A stretch of DNA of 64,000 nucleotides from Monarcha castaneiventris obscurior (taxonomy: Eukaryota; Chordata; Aves; Passeriformes; Monarchidae): assembly GCA_026261815.1 (NCBI GenBank), contig JAMPIT010000493.1:3365501-3429500 (forward strand), written 5' to 3'. This document shows, piece after piece, positions 17,746 to 45,900 of the stretch (its first letter is position 1; each line of letters starts with the position of its first letter). The position numbers and the translations under genes were made by a program. The notes below the pieces were generated by a model. It had not been told where the DNA came from. It did not search any database and saw only the letters and a list, made by a program, of their open reading frames with translations.

Positions 17746-20700
17746 CCGCCCCACTTGCCGGCTCTGACGCCGAGCTTAGCGTTGCTTTTGGCTTCGGGAG
17801 TACCTCCCAGTGACCGAGGCTGGGTCAGGAGGGCTCACAGCGGGTCCCCACCTCCACGGGCAGCCCGGCACCTGCAGAGTCACCGTGAGTGACTGGCTCA
17901 GCCCGGCCCAGCTCACGCTCGTGTGTTAGAGAAGAACCATCCAGACTGAGCCGCTCCTTCAAGGATGCTGCTGTTTGTCACTCTGTCACATCCGTGCGGC
18001 GCTGAGGCAGCGCCGTGAAGCGTAAATGACACGTTCTGGCAGCTGACATCTCCAGGAAGGGTTTAGCGTGAAGACAAACCAAGCCTACGGTGAGCTCATG
18101 CTCCCGAGCTGCCACCCCCCGGTGCCCAGGACGTTCGTGGTGCCCGGACGGGAGCAAACAAAGGCGAGGCTTTGTCCTGGATCCGTGCGACAGCGCCAGC
18201 GGTGCGGGGTGACCTGACACAGCCAGATGTGTTTGGCAGTCCTCTGGCTCACGAATTGGACTCGCTGCCGCCGTGTCACGCTCCGGATGGCACAGAATGT
18301 GTGCCCCGGTGCCGGGGAGGGGCCGCGGGTGCGGGGTGAGCCTCACACCAGGGCTGGCATCGGCTCCTGCCTCCAGGACTGGGATAAAGGGGGGTTTGGG
18401 GCTGTGCTCACCTGTGAGCGAGGGGCGGTGCTTGCACACACTGGGGTTGTTCGCGCACGGGGTTTGCAAAATAAAACCGTGATGGCAAAGCAAAGGCAGG
18501 GCAGGGCACCCTGCTGAGGCCGGGCTGCAGGGGCGTCCCCCAGCAGGCTCCCAGCCCCTTCTCGCTGCCGCTGCTGCATCCTGCCCTGTTTAAATCCCAC
18601 TCCCCCCATTTTCCCCCTGTAAATGTGGTTTTATGCACGAGGCAGATACAGGAACTCTGTAAAGCTCGTGTCTGAAGACACGGCTGCTGTCCTGCCCCGC
18701 CCAGCAGCCTGGACTGGGGCTGGGAGGGTGCTGTGCCCAGGGAGGGCTGCTGCTGACAGGAACTCACTGCCCGAGCCCCTGGGAGCCTGCATTAAATCCT
18801 TGCAAAACTAATTAAAGAGGGGCAGGAAAAGCACTCACATTGTCGAGGGGTGACATTTACCCCAACCAGTCCTGCTGCAGCCTGGCACTGGTTTGGCTCC
18901 AGCGTCCCTCTGCCCTCAGCTCCAAGCTGCAAACACTCTCTCTGGGAAGCACTTCCCATGGAGCTGCAGGCCATAGACAGCTGAAATTTACGACTTTGCC
19001 CCCTCCCTGAACCAGGAGACCAAAACTTGTGGGATGAGGGCAGCAGCTTTTCCCTTCGTTCTGCCTTCACCCGCTGGGTCTGGGCTCTGCAGGTCCCTGC
19101 CAGCAGTTTTTCCCCATCCCCTCCCAGGGGACACTGACCCAGCAGCACCTCCGGGCTGCCGTGGGGGCTCTCTGGGGCTGCCAGCAGCCCATGACGTCCC
19201 TGGCCTGACTCAGAGCCCCGAGGCCCTGCCTGCTCCATGCCCATCCGGCCCTGCCCGCCCTGGGATGCCCACGCTCTCCTGGCCTTCCCGGGGGGGTTGG
19301 TTTGTGTGTACCAGATGTCACCCCAGGTCCTCAAGGCCTTTCTCTTCATCCCCAATGGCTCCCTGGTTTCTTACTCGGGCAGTTCATCCTTGGGAATGGG
19401 TTAGGGCTGCAGCTGGGCAGGGCTGGAGGAGGGGCTAAAGGTGTCTCCACTGAGTGCTGGGGTGGCTGCGGGCACCACCAGCTCCCCCAGCACGACACAA
19501 ACTCCTCCAAAAGCAGCTTTTCAAGAACCTGGTGCCGTGTGCTTTCCCCTGACTTCCTTCCTTCCCACTCTCCCTCGCTAATTAACACCCCTCCCCTCCT
19601 CGTTACCCAGCAGCTCCACATCAGGTCCTGTGCCAGGCTCTGTGCAAGTCCCAGTCCTTCCCTGGCTCTGCACCATTCCTAGGAATGCTGTTCCAGATCC
19701 ACAGCTCTAACTCACACCCACAGGCACCTCTCTGCCCCCTCAGAGGGCAAAGCAAACCAAACCTGGAACAGCATCACAGCCCTTGAGCCTGAACAGGTTT
19801 GTTCTTCTGTTTTAGGAGGTAAAGCCCCAGCACTGTGATGCTCACGCTCTGGGATCCATGGCACGCTCTGGGATCCCTCCCCAGCTCTCCCCCGTGTCCC
19901 ATGGGGAATGGCACAGGGTTCAGGGGGGTTTGGGCCATCTCTTGCACAGCTCGGTGTCACAGTTCAGTGTCCCCCAGGGGAAGGGCCTGGAGATGTGACT
20001 GCCAAGCCCTGCAGGACGAGTGCCACGGTGCCAGGAGCGGGGGCTGGGCCAGTCTGGTGCGTCTGCCCTCACACCAGCGCCCCGCTGGTCCCAGTGAGGG
20101 ATGGCTCTGGCGGTGCCTGCTGCTCTCACCCAGTGCCAGCCACAGGGCCACCAGCAGGGCTGTGCTTGGGGGCTGGGATGCTCCAGCTCCAACCTGCTGC
20201 CAAGTCCTGGGCAGCAGCACCAACCACTGCTTGCCAAGATCCTGCCTCATTCCAGGTGGCGAAAGCTGCTGCTTGGATCTGGAGAGGTCTCTTTGTCCCA
20301 GCAAAGGGATTTGCCATTCCTCCTCCTCTTCAGTTCTTTGCAGCTCCTCTCAGCAGCATCCAGGGTGCAGCAGAGCTGGAGAGGCTGGTGGAGAACCGGC
20401 CCCCTCCTCTGTGAGGCACAGCAGAGCATCAAATATTTTCAAAGAGAATTACTCAGGCAGCTGCACCCCTCGGATGCTGCTGGTCCTGTGGGGCCCCCGG
20501 AGCTGCAGCTCCGTTGGGGTGAGCAGGGAGGAGTTACTGGGTGCACTGGAGGGGCCCGGTGACCTTGCCCTGGGTGATGTCCCTGCCAGTGCTGGGCAGC
20601 GCCAGCCCTCCTCGAGGGGAGCTCACATGATCCTTCCCTGCCTCCTTTCTTGTTGAGTTCTTGTGAAGGATGAATAAACAGCCGGCTCTGTGGCTGCCCG

Positions 20701-22327
20701 AGGCTGGCTCAGGCCATCAGTGCCACCGTGCCAGTGTGTCCTGGCTGCTCCTGGGGGAGGGATGCAGGCAGGGCTGCTGCAGAGGGGCTGCTGGAATGGT
20801 CATGGGGAGATGGGCCCTCCCCTTGCTCAGGAAATAGGGTTTTTAGGGGAAACCGTGTGGAGGGCAGCCTCCCTCTGCAGCTGGCTCCTCTGTGGGGTCA
20901 GAGCTGCCCTGGGAGCCTTCATCCCACAAGTGACTGAGGCCCATCAGGAAAAATCTTCAGGCTGCTTTGCTTGGGTCTGCTCTGGGTGTCGATGGGTGCT
21001 GGGGTCCTGCAGGGCCTCCCACCCCCAGATGTGCCAGCTCTGGGGCAGGGGCTGAGCCCCGGGTGGGCACATGGCATTGGGCTGATGCCAGTGGGCGAGT
21101 GACATCGCCACAGCCTGGCCTGGCAACCTGGTCCTGGCAGGTCCCTGGGCAGCCCTGACCCCTGGGACAGCGAGCTCTGGAGCCAGGCAGGGGCTGCACA
21201 CGCAGCTGGGGTGTGGTGAGCCCGGCAAGGCTCCGCTGGCACAAACTGTGATGGGAGAAGTGTCTGGGAGCTGTTAGGGAACATCCGTCAGTGCCTGGAG
21301 AGGGATTCAGGGAAATCCGCCGGAGCCAGCACAGCCCACTGAGGGCTGCATTCGCAGCAGCCCCGGTCCTGCACACGGGGGCAGATGGGCTCTGCAGGGC
21401 TGTGGCCGGAGCAGCCGGAGCTGTGCGGCCTCTCCAGGCTGGGGGCAATGGCAGAAGCCTCAAGGAGGGATGCTCTGACCTGCCCACTGCTCCCCAGGGC
21501 TGGAAAAGCCCCTGGCCAGGACCTGGCAGTGCCAGTGCCAGCCACGAAGACAGGAGCAGGTCCTGCCCTCCCTGCCCTGCCACACACGTTTTGGACCTGA
21601 GAGTCCTCCAGCCCCTCTGCTGCTGTTTCAGCACCTCCAAGAAGAGGCAGTATGTTATAATCATAAATGCTATTATAATAAATAACTATGCAAAGGCAAA
21701 AATGCTTGAGGTAAGTTTTGTTCTGCCATGACTTCACTGCTCTTTTTCTGGGACAACTTGTGTTTTCAGTTTCCATCTTTTTCTCCAGGCTGTTCCTCTT
21801 CCCATCTCCCTTTCCCTGGTGAAATCCTGCTCATAATTAAAATTCAGTGTTTGGATACAGCCCACTGCAGCTCGTGGGCCAATCTGTACTGGAGCCAAGA
21901 ATTAAGCAGGATATTTTTTCACATCTACAACGTTTCTCCCAGCACATCCTCAAGGGTTTCCTCCAGCGGTGATTAAGTTTCTCAGGACTCTTGGGAGATG
22001 GTGACGGTTTAGGAGGACTCTCAGCAGTGGGAGAGCAAACCCACAGGCAGGACGGTGCCTGGGGGTCAGTGGAGCATTCCCTCGGATGTGCAGGGCACAG
22101 GGTCTGGGGGGGCCGGGGGTGTCCCAGCCCAGCCACGCCGGGGGTCTGGAGTGGCGGCTGCTCCATGCACAATGTGCTGTCCTTGCTGGAGGGGAGTCGC
22201 ACGGGGGTCCCCTGCCCTGTTTGTGGCTCCAGACCAGTGCTCTGGAGCAGCAGGGCCCGGGGGGCACCGGGGCAGCCCCAGCTCCACGCAGAGCCCCTGG
22301 CACACGGGGCAGTGCCCGTCCCTTGTA
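17746..22327. other. Intergenic GC-rich, nothing recognised
   Basis: No gene supported. The region shows scattered plus-strand AATAAA words (18469, 20671) without an associated coding frame, and AT-richer patches at about 20640-20680 and 21640-21980. A 20-bp tandem duplication (CACGCTCTGGGATCC) lies at about 19843-19880. Confidence 0.4.
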
Positions 22328-22520
22328 GCAGGGACAGTGTGTACCCCCGGCAGCGGGCACAGTGGGCACAGTGTCCCTCCCTTGTAGCAGGGACAGTGGA
22401 CACAGTGTCCCCTCGGCAGTGGGCACAGTGGGCACAGTGGGCACAGTGGACACAGTGGGCACAGTGGGCACGGCGTCCCCCGGCAGCAGGCACAGTGGGC
22501 ACAGTGTCCCCCGGCAGCAG
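22328..22520. repeat. 9-bp-based minisatellite (TGGGCACAG)n
   Basis: Tandem TGGGCACAG and TGGACACAG nonamers, interrupted by two copies of a longer GTCCCTCCCTTGTAGCAGGG spacer and CCCCGGCAGCAGG blocks. The array therefore has both a 9-bp and a higher-order periodicity. Confidence 0.92.
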
Positions 22521-22597
22521 GCGGGTGCCCGCGGCCGTGCGCGGGCTGCTGGCACCATCTAGTGGGGCTTGTGCGGGGTCCGGCCGTGCCGCGGCCA

Positions 22598-22735
22598 CCC
22601 CTGTCCCTGCCCTGTCCCTGCCCTGTCCCACCCCTGTCCCACCCCTGTCCCTGCCCTGTCCCTGCCCTGTCCCACCCCTGTCCCACCCCTGTCCCTGCCC
22701 TGTCCCACCCGTGTCCCTGCCCTGTCCCCGGGGCA
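22598..22735. repeat. C-rich 11-12-bp minisatellite
   Basis: Repeated CCTGTCCCTGC and CCTGTCCCACC units, at least twelve copies. C-rich on the plus strand, giving regular GGGACAGGG spacing on the minus strand, which could fold as a G-quadruplex. The unit is not a multiple of three. Confidence 0.93.
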
Positions 22736-22898
22736 CCAGCTCGGCCCCGGGTTCCCCCTCGGAGGTCTCCCCAGCCCTGTGCCCCCAGTCCTACACGCCG
22801 GGCTTGGCTGTGTGGGTTTGTGGCCGATATCCCCCCCGTGGGTGCCCCATGGTGCCAGACGGTGGATTTTGGGGGCACAGGGGCTGTCTGCAGAGCTG

Positions 22899-22912
22899 CC
22901 CCCCCCCCCCCC
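22899..22912 (+). repeat. Poly(C) run, 14 bp
   Basis: Fourteen consecutive C. Likely length-variable. Confidence 0.8.
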
Positions 22913-23272
22913 GGACTGGCTCAGCATCGCCCTGGCCTCACCCTGTTCACCCCAGGGCTTGGAACCCTCATGGGGGTCCGAGGGGTCAGCAGGGGACACT
23001 GGGCTGTGGGGTCACACCCGGGTGAGCTGCTGACCCCACACCCTGGGCTGGGCTAGGGATGTTCCCCAGCACAGCCCGGGCTGGGGGGCTCACACAGGGT
23101 CCCCCTGCACTTGCACAGCACCCAGCTGGATGTTCCCTGCACAAAATGCATTAGGAGAAGTGGTGGGGGTGCAAAGCAGGGGCTGGGGGCACAGCTGGGG
23201 GCTGGGGCTGGGGCTGCCCTGCACCTTTTTTGTTGCTGGGTAGTGGCAGAATGAAGGGGTGTGTGACATTAA

Positions 23273-23372
23273 CTCCTTTTCCCTTTTTTTCTTTTCCATT
23301 TTCTTCCCCTTTTCCTTCTTTCTCCTTCTCCTCTTTCTCCTCCTTCCTCTCCTTCATTTCCCCTTTTCTTTG
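23273..23372 (+). repeat. Polypyrimidine tract of about 95 bp
   Basis: Almost uninterrupted C/T on the plus strand (TTTTCCC…CTTCTCCTCTTTCTCCTCC…), broken only by isolated A residues. A few bases on comes TTTGCAAACAG. It is capable of triplex (H-DNA) formation and also resembles an over-long splice acceptor tract, though no exon is recognised after it. Confidence 0.75.
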
Positions 23373-23379
23373 CAAACAG

Positions 23380-25280
23380 TCCAAAGCACAGTCCCCAGCT
23401 GAGGGGCAGTGCTGGGGTCACAGCTGATCCCAAGCCCCACCTGAGGGATGTTGGGATCCAGGACTGCCCTCGGGCTGCCCATCCCAGGGAGAACTGCCCC
23501 ACTAAGGTCACCCCATGGCACAAGGGAAGGCTCCATCAGCAGAAAAAAGCCTGAGAGAAAAACCTGAGATTTATTTATTTGTGGGTTTGTTAGGCCAGGA
23601 GGAGCTGGGGGAGGCCCAGCTCTGTCCCTCTTAGCCCCTGTTTCCCCTCCTGTGCACAGGGGAAAGGTTCCCAAATCCAGGGTCACTTCCCTGCTCCCCT
23701 TGGCCTGTGGCTGCCAGGGGACCACAGGGAACCAAGGGCTGATGGCACAAAGTGGGATGACTTCAGCAGGGGTCATAGGAAAGGGAATAAAGGAAAAACA
23801 AGGTGCAAAATCCCAACCTTCTACTTCTCAGCATCCAAACCTTACCACCAGCATGAGTTAGCGAAATAAAAGAAGTGTTTTCCTACCCTTCCAAGAAAAG
23901 CCAGGAGATGGCAATTTTTTTTTTAGAGCCTGAATAATAGAGCTGGCTGCTGACGACTTTGGAAAGCCAGCCAAAACCTAACGCTTCCGCCCGAGGATTT
24001 GTCTCTCCCGGCAGCATTAAGCAGCCCCCGCCCTGGGAAGCAGCTTCCTGGGATGCTGTGCCGGCCTCGCAGCCTCCCCCGGAGCTGTGGGAGGGCACAG
24101 GGGATGCAGGATGGGGCCGGCACAGCCAGCACGGACGGGAGGGGTCCCTGTGACCCTGCCCTGTGTGTCCGGCACTGCCGGGGCGCTCCCAGCATGGCAG
24201 AATTCCTCCTTCCGTCACCATTTTAACTCGCCTGCTGACACCAAGCACGGAATCAGCCCACCCTGTGAGGGGATGGAAAAGCAAATGGCCCTGGCTGCTG
24301 CTGCAGGAACTGGGTGCTGCTGTTTGGGCAGGGCCAGCTCCTGCTCCAGCAGGAGACACTCGGGAATGGCGGTTCAGGATCCTTCCCTTGGGCTGACTGA
24401 GAATTTACAGGCTCCCTGGCAAGCTAAGGCTGCAAACAGAGACATGAAGAACAGGAAGCCCTCAGCTTTGTGGGGAGGAGGGGATGCAGGTGGGGAAAAA
24501 AAAACAGGTGACATTTCTTCCAGGAAATTTTCTTTGTCTCATAAAAATCCACATTAAAAAAAACAACAAACAAACCCAAACCACACATTTCAACCAGACT
24601 GACACCTCTCCCAGAGGAGCTGTTTGAAGCAGCCCTGGCCTGCACCGTTATCACCTGCCCAGCTCAAGCAGGTGAGGCTCAGGTTTATTTAATTGCCATT
24701 TCAGAGAGGGGCACTGGCCACAAAGGCAGCTCCCCCACGTCTCCAGGCACAGCCCAGCTGACCAGCAAAGGCACCTCCTTGTACACCTTCTCGAGGACTG
24801 CTGCACTCAGCAAGGTCCTGAGCAGCAGAAAGCTGGTCCAGTATTACGTGCTGGCATAGAAATATTGACCACATGTTACAGCTTGAAGTAGGTCAGGCAG
24901 CCATCTGGTCTTGCTGACAGACCTCCATGGCCACGGGTAAAGATTCTCATTTATAGAAGCTTCACAGCTTGGATCAAATTTGAAAGACCAACCATAAACA
25001 CACTGCAGCCTCTGCTCCAGCTCCAGGAGTTAGAAAACCCACAGTTTGACGTTTATTTGGCTCCTGTTTTAAAAATAGCTGAAGCTTAGTCTACTTCTAC
25101 TAATTAAAACCTGTCATTTCCTGAGTGTGATTGTCTCAGCCTCCTGCCCGAGGTGTCAGTGTTGGGGGCACCCAGGGAGCCCCTCCCTCACCCAGCACGG
25201 GCAGACCTGAATCCAGCACATAAAATAACCTGAAAGCTTTGCAGCAGATGAATGAAATAAAGAGACTGCCCCCCCTTTTT
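23380..25280. other. Intergenic; GC falls sharply near 24.5 kb
   Basis: No gene recognised. Sequence is GC-rich to about 24.5 kb and then AT-richer rightward. Potential poly(A) words occur on both strands (minus AATAAA near 23570 and 24683; plus AATAAA near 23785 and 23865). The minus-strand word near 24683 could be an alternative distal end for SEC14L1. Confidence 0.4.
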
Positions 25281-27796
25281 TTTTTTCCAAACAGTTCACA
25301 TTTATTGATAACAATAAAAAAATCTTTTAAAGACTATCTGTATTTTATTACCAAGAATGAGGTATTATGTATACAAAACATTTACAGAATTTGATATGCA
25401 GTTCATGAGGAGGGACAGGGAAGTGAAGGACACTGATAACAGGAAAGGTGCCAACAGAAGAGTCATTGGCTGAGAGAAGGAAGAGCAGTATCACACAAAG
25501 AAAGACCTGGGTATGGGAAATTAATTAGTTAGACTGCAGTGATCAAGTCATATTGCCACAGCACTTTGCTTAGAGGAAGATTAACTATTGTTTTTCTGGA
25601 ATTTTATCTCCCCAGCTGTTTGTGCTGTCATGTGCTTTGAGCTCTAAAAGATGTGTTAAGATCAACAGCAGGAAAAACCCAAAGTGCCACTTTTGAGCCA
25701 GCTCAAGTGAAAAACAAAAATACAGATCTTCAGACTTGAAAAGGGACTGCAATTCAAAAAGGTCTACAAAGCCAGACACCTGGACAGATGTGGAGTGTTG
25801 AATGGAGCAGATTCTTTACAGTTGTCAGCAAAATCGCCATCTGAGAGAGAGAGAGAGAGAGAAAGACAGGGGACCATCTTCAGCCCTTACAGCCTGGTGA
25901 ACGGGAAGAGATGCTGTGAGTGTCAGCAGGTGAAGCCCACTGTGCTCCAGCTGCACTCCCTGTGCTGGGAATACTGGTTCCTGGTGTCAGGGATTCAGGG
26001 AGAGCAGCCCCAGAGCCACAGCCTGTGCACAGACACTGGTGAGAGCTGTGTGACACCAAAGCAGTGACCTGTCTCACACAACAGCCCACTCTGGCAGCCT
26101 AAGTAACAGCCTAACCTCCATTTTCAGCTTCTGAGTCCTAAAAAAGCTCCAGAACAGACCAGTTTGGTTCAGTTTGAGGAGGCTGGTCCCTGAGCCCCTC
26201 TGTTACTAAAATACCTGTCAGCTCTGCCACGTGCCACAGCCAGAACGGGGCTGCAGCAGAGCTGCTGTCGGGGTCTGTCACCTGCCTCTCAGGAGCTCTG
26301 CGGCCATAAAAAAGCTTTGCACTGAGTTCAGAACCAGCTTTCCTCAGGCAGGGGATCCAGAATCTCGAGCGAGTTCTGCTTTCCAAGTGTGACACCTCCG
26401 TAAGCTCCTCCACCACTGACCCAAGCCAGAGCCTATCCCACTTCTAGCAGGGACAATTTAGCCCTCTGAGGGGAAGGAAAGACCAAGCAGGGTCTAACTG
26501 TGCAAATCCTGCTGCATTCCAGACCAAAATCTTCTCTGCTCCACTGCCAGGTGTGGCCTGTATTTGTCTGACAGTTCAGTCTTTGGAGCCTTTTGCTGTG
26601 CATAGAGAGGGCTCGAGAGGGAAGAACACATGAACAGAGTTCAGCAAGAGTCCAGCTTGGGCCTGGGAAACTGGGACAGAATCCCAAATGGCAAACCACC
26701 TCTGGCAGTGGCAGTAGTGAAAAAGGGGGAGAAAATCCTTAGAGCATCCTCTCCTGTGTCACTGAGAGGGAAGATCCCTGCACTCCCTGCCCACACGAAG
26801 GCTGATCAGAACTCAGGTGCTCTATTCCTGCCAGGCACAGGGAAGGACAGGAGGCCCCAAGGAGGGAGAAGTGCTCAGGAAGGATGGAAGCCACACCTCC
26901 TTCAGACTGGTTTAAGCAGCAAGCTGCAGCTCTGCATAAATTCCTGACAAGAAGAGCATCTCAGTAAAATCAATTTGCTTGGAAAGTACTAAGGAAGCAG
27001 AGTGAAGCTCCAGCACAGAGCTGGGAACAAAAGCTCAGAGCAGCCCTGGATGAGCCCAGCGTGACACAGTGAGGGAGAGCCTGCTCTCTGCCTCTCTCTC
27101 TGCAGTGCTCCATGCACAAATCCAAGGAAAGAACAAATTGCTTCAACCCAGCAAGACCCAGAGCTCAAATTCCCCAGAAATGTGCTCATACAAAAGTTAT
27201 ATTTAGTGTTACAGCCTGGCCACAGCTCTGTGGGCACGCTTTGAAAAAAATGGACTCACAAAGTCAAGTAACCAGCAACTGCTGTTCTGTGTCTTGGACA
27301 TCATTAGTGGCAACAGGAGAACAGTTTGCAGCACTGGAAGATCACAGGGGATTTCTCAGGATGGCAAGGAATGTCCTGACAGGAGACTTGCAGTTGATCT
27401 CTAATGCACTACGGAGCATTTTTGGTAGGGTTTTTCTTTTTTGCTTTTTAACATCTACATAGTTTAAAAAAAAAATCATTCTTAACTGATGCACTGGTTG
27501 TTTTTCCTTTCCAGTAAGAGCCCTTGTGTTCAGAGTTAGGATTTGTGCAAGCACACTTGCAAAAATATTTATGGCTGAGTTAGGAAAAAGGGTTAAAGTT
27601 AAGAGACAAGCTGTTGGATCTAACAAAGACCAAAACCACTAAGTGTAAAATTCAAACAGCTACTTTACTATCTATAAAAGGCTTTTTGGGGTGGGGTTTT
27701 TTTGCACAATTGCCAGTTGAATATGCTGTATTGCAGTCAGCTGCCACGGGCGAGGGTCCAGCCATCACATCCATTTGCTTTTCAGCTGTTGTGGCA
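25281..27796 (-). other. SEC14L1: SEC14L1 3' UTR
   Basis: This is the continuous sequence between the SEC14L1 TAG and the AATAAA pair. It contains a short (GA)n tract at about 25844-25862 and no recognised mobile element. The extent is inferred from the poly(A) signals. The many small open frames inside it are on both strands and unremarkable. Confidence 0.65.
25301..25349 (-). promoter_or_regulatory. SEC14L1: SEC14L1 poly(A) signals
   Basis: Two minus-strand AATAAA hexamers, at 25344-25349 and 25301-25306, lie at the end of a long 3' UTR. The distal one is followed by an A-rich then G-rich stretch (minus strand, about 25266-25288). Cleavage near 25280 would give a 2.5-kb 3' UTR, in keeping with the long UTR of this gene in mammals. 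Confidence 0.65.
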
Positions 27797-42961
<15,165 letters not shown>

Positions 42962-45900
42962 CTGCAACGATGGAAAGAGAACAAACAATCATCACCATTG
43001 ATTGCTGAGGCTGTGCAGAGCTCCTTCATTGGCATCGGCGGCATTTGGAGGCTCAATGCCCTTCAGAGCTTCCACGGAAGGGGCTGAGCCTTCCTGAATC
43101 CACATTACAGCTGAAAGAGTCACAGAGCATTCCAAACAATCCGTTTATTAATATAAACAATATCAATTCCTTTCCAGTAAGGCAATTTTTAAACCACACA
43201 AAATAGCCCATTCCTCCCCTCCCTCTGAAAAGGAAGTTATTCATTCCGTACCATGACAACCCCCTTGATAACAGGAACAGGAAAATCAGACACTCCACTT
43301 CTAAAATACCACAAGACAAAACAATTATGTCTTAGATTTAAAAAACCCACTTACTAATTACCGGTGTTTCACCAAGCTGTCTAGAGGGATTTCATACAGC
43401 TCCCCAAGGTCTAATAAAAACATTTCTAAAGCTATTTCTTAAGCTAATAGAGCTCTCAAGCTCCCTGGGCACAGAGTGCTCCTAATGATTTCACAGCAGT
43501 TTATCAGTTCACAGTTTTGTCCAACAACAGTCAGTCCAATACAATGAGCTCCTTTCACACTTCTGAAAATGTAAAACTTCTTGCAATAATGCAGAGCTAG
43601 CAACAGCTCTGATATGGGTTAAAGAACACAGTCATGTAAATAACTTAACCTCTTAAATACTTGACACACGAGAAGATGGTATTAAATCAGACATAGACAG
43701 GATAGTTAAGGACTTCGGATCAGTAAAACGAGTAAGAGGAAAATGGGTGTTATCCCTATTAGTAAACTTATTGGATTTTAATTTTAAAACCACTGTGGCT
43801 GGAGAATATAAGACAGCTCTTTTTTTTTTTCCTTTTCTTTCACAGTCTCTAATGTATCTTTGCTTCTCTTTGGCTTTTTTGTTTTTCCTCATGGGAAAAA
43901 CATAGCAGTTTTTTGTTTTTTTTTTTTTTTTTCATAGCAGTGAAGCAACTAATTCTTTAGCCTGCTCTCCATATTGTGAATTCCTTCATTTTTGCTGTTA
44001 TGAGAACCTCATTGGCTTTGGTGAAGAGGTAGGATTTTGCAAGGTGGCTCAATGAAAGTAAATCTGAGAGAACATCATGAAACAACTCTTTTAAAGAGGT
44101 AAAATATCAACTCTGTCCTTTTAGATGATTTCAACTGCTGTGAAAACAGCTGGGCTACAGCACCAAGAGGGAGAGGGTGTGGAACAAAACAAGCAGCAGC
44201 TGCACAAAGTATGCAATGGTGGGGCTGGAACAGAAAAGGTCTCTTAATTCTCCCTTTAGAACAATTAAAATACTTCAGTTTATAACCAGTGCTCAAACCT
44301 AGTTTGAAGGCAATGTTGCTATGGTGACAGTGGTGTAAGGCACTAAAACAGTGTCAGCTTTTTTCCCCTTGTGCATATTTTTAAACCATTTTTGCAGCAT
44401 GACGGTCCCAAGTTCATAAAGCTCCTCCGTAAGGCAGCAGAAGTGCAGCCAAGGAAGGGGTTACACACAGCCCCTTCCTCAGACTTCATCTGTGCACAGC
44501 TGGTTGGGTTTGACTGAAGACCAGCAATAATTCCTGGGCTCAGAGATGTGTGCACAATAGCAGTGACAGAGCATCAGTGCTGGAACGCAAGAGTCAGCAG
44601 TGGGGGAGAAAATCTTTCACAGCTCCAACACAAAGGCAGGATGGGTCCTATTAACATGGTATAAGAAGTTTCTTTTGGCCTGTTGGTATGGCAAATAAGT
44701 TTCTCATTTATTTTATGAGGCTCTTGTTCTGGACAGGAGGCTGCACATTTTACTTGCTCCTGAGTATCTCAGCCCTTTCCCGGAGAAAGTTTCAGCATTC
44801 TTTCTAAATTAATCTCTATTTTAACTGCACTGACTGTAGTTAAACGTTGTTAAACATATCTAGAAGAAGCAGAATTTAAAAAAGTATTTCTGGTTTTCAG
44901 ATTGCTTCAGTTGATGCTTTTATTTTTGGACCTAATGTCAAAATTATTTTACAGACAGGAGAGCAGGGGCAGTAGTTACCTAACATTCTTCTCACTTTTT
45001 TCAAAGTCCTTTTTACAACTGGATGACAAGTTTTCCCCATCTGAACAGACCCCTTTATGCCAAAGCCTTTGCAAGTCTCCTTCATTGCACATATTGATGC
45101 TTTTCTCATCTTAGTCCTCCAAACACTTCACATTTGCCCTGTGAACATTTGCAATTCAGAGCATTACCTGCTCCCAAGCGTTTGCTGAACTGTGAACAAA
45201 AAAATGCCCAAGAAGAATGTGTTGTTTCAAATGGCAAGGCTGAATTGAATGTGTTCAATTTGGAAGAGAACAAAATAATTATCTGCCAGAAGCTGGCAAG
45301 CTGAATGCTTACAGCAAAGTACTTGAGGGTTTCCAAGAGATTAAGAGCAACTCAGGGTTCTTTCTCTCTAAAGAACATACACACAGAAAACTGTTCACAG
45401 TCAATTTTATTGGGCTCTTAAATTAGGCTGGTTTTATATGTCCCACTGCCAATATGTCCTTGTAATGCACCATTTCTCAGCACAGCCCTGTTTGAATAAA
45501 AGGTGATTAGAGCAAACCATGGCCACATCAAAATACTCAATCTGATTCAAGCGTGGCTGTGTCTTCCACAAGGGACAAACAGTGCAGAACAGGCAGGAAA
45601 AAGCAGCTAAAGGTTACAGGACACTGACAGATCTTTCACCCCGAACCAACAGAGCACAGGAAGAAAACCTGTAATTTGTGGTACCACACAGCAAGAGCCA
45701 CGTGAGTCAGAGCAGCACATGCATGGCCAAGACTGGAGCTATTAAAGGAGCATGAGAAGATTAAAAGCAGTGTTTGATCTTTTTGTATTTTCCAATAGAA
45801 CTGAAGAGATTTTGCGGCATTATTGAAGTGTTTTGAACCAGAAATTTTGTCTCAAATCCAGCTTTAGAGACAGGAAGTAACTGAACTGCATTATGCAGTA

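Noticed and set aside
21837..23056. Cys/Pro/Gly-rich long frames on both strands around 22-23 kb
   Set aside because: They run through two C-rich minisatellites and are open in several frames at once. No domain or start context.
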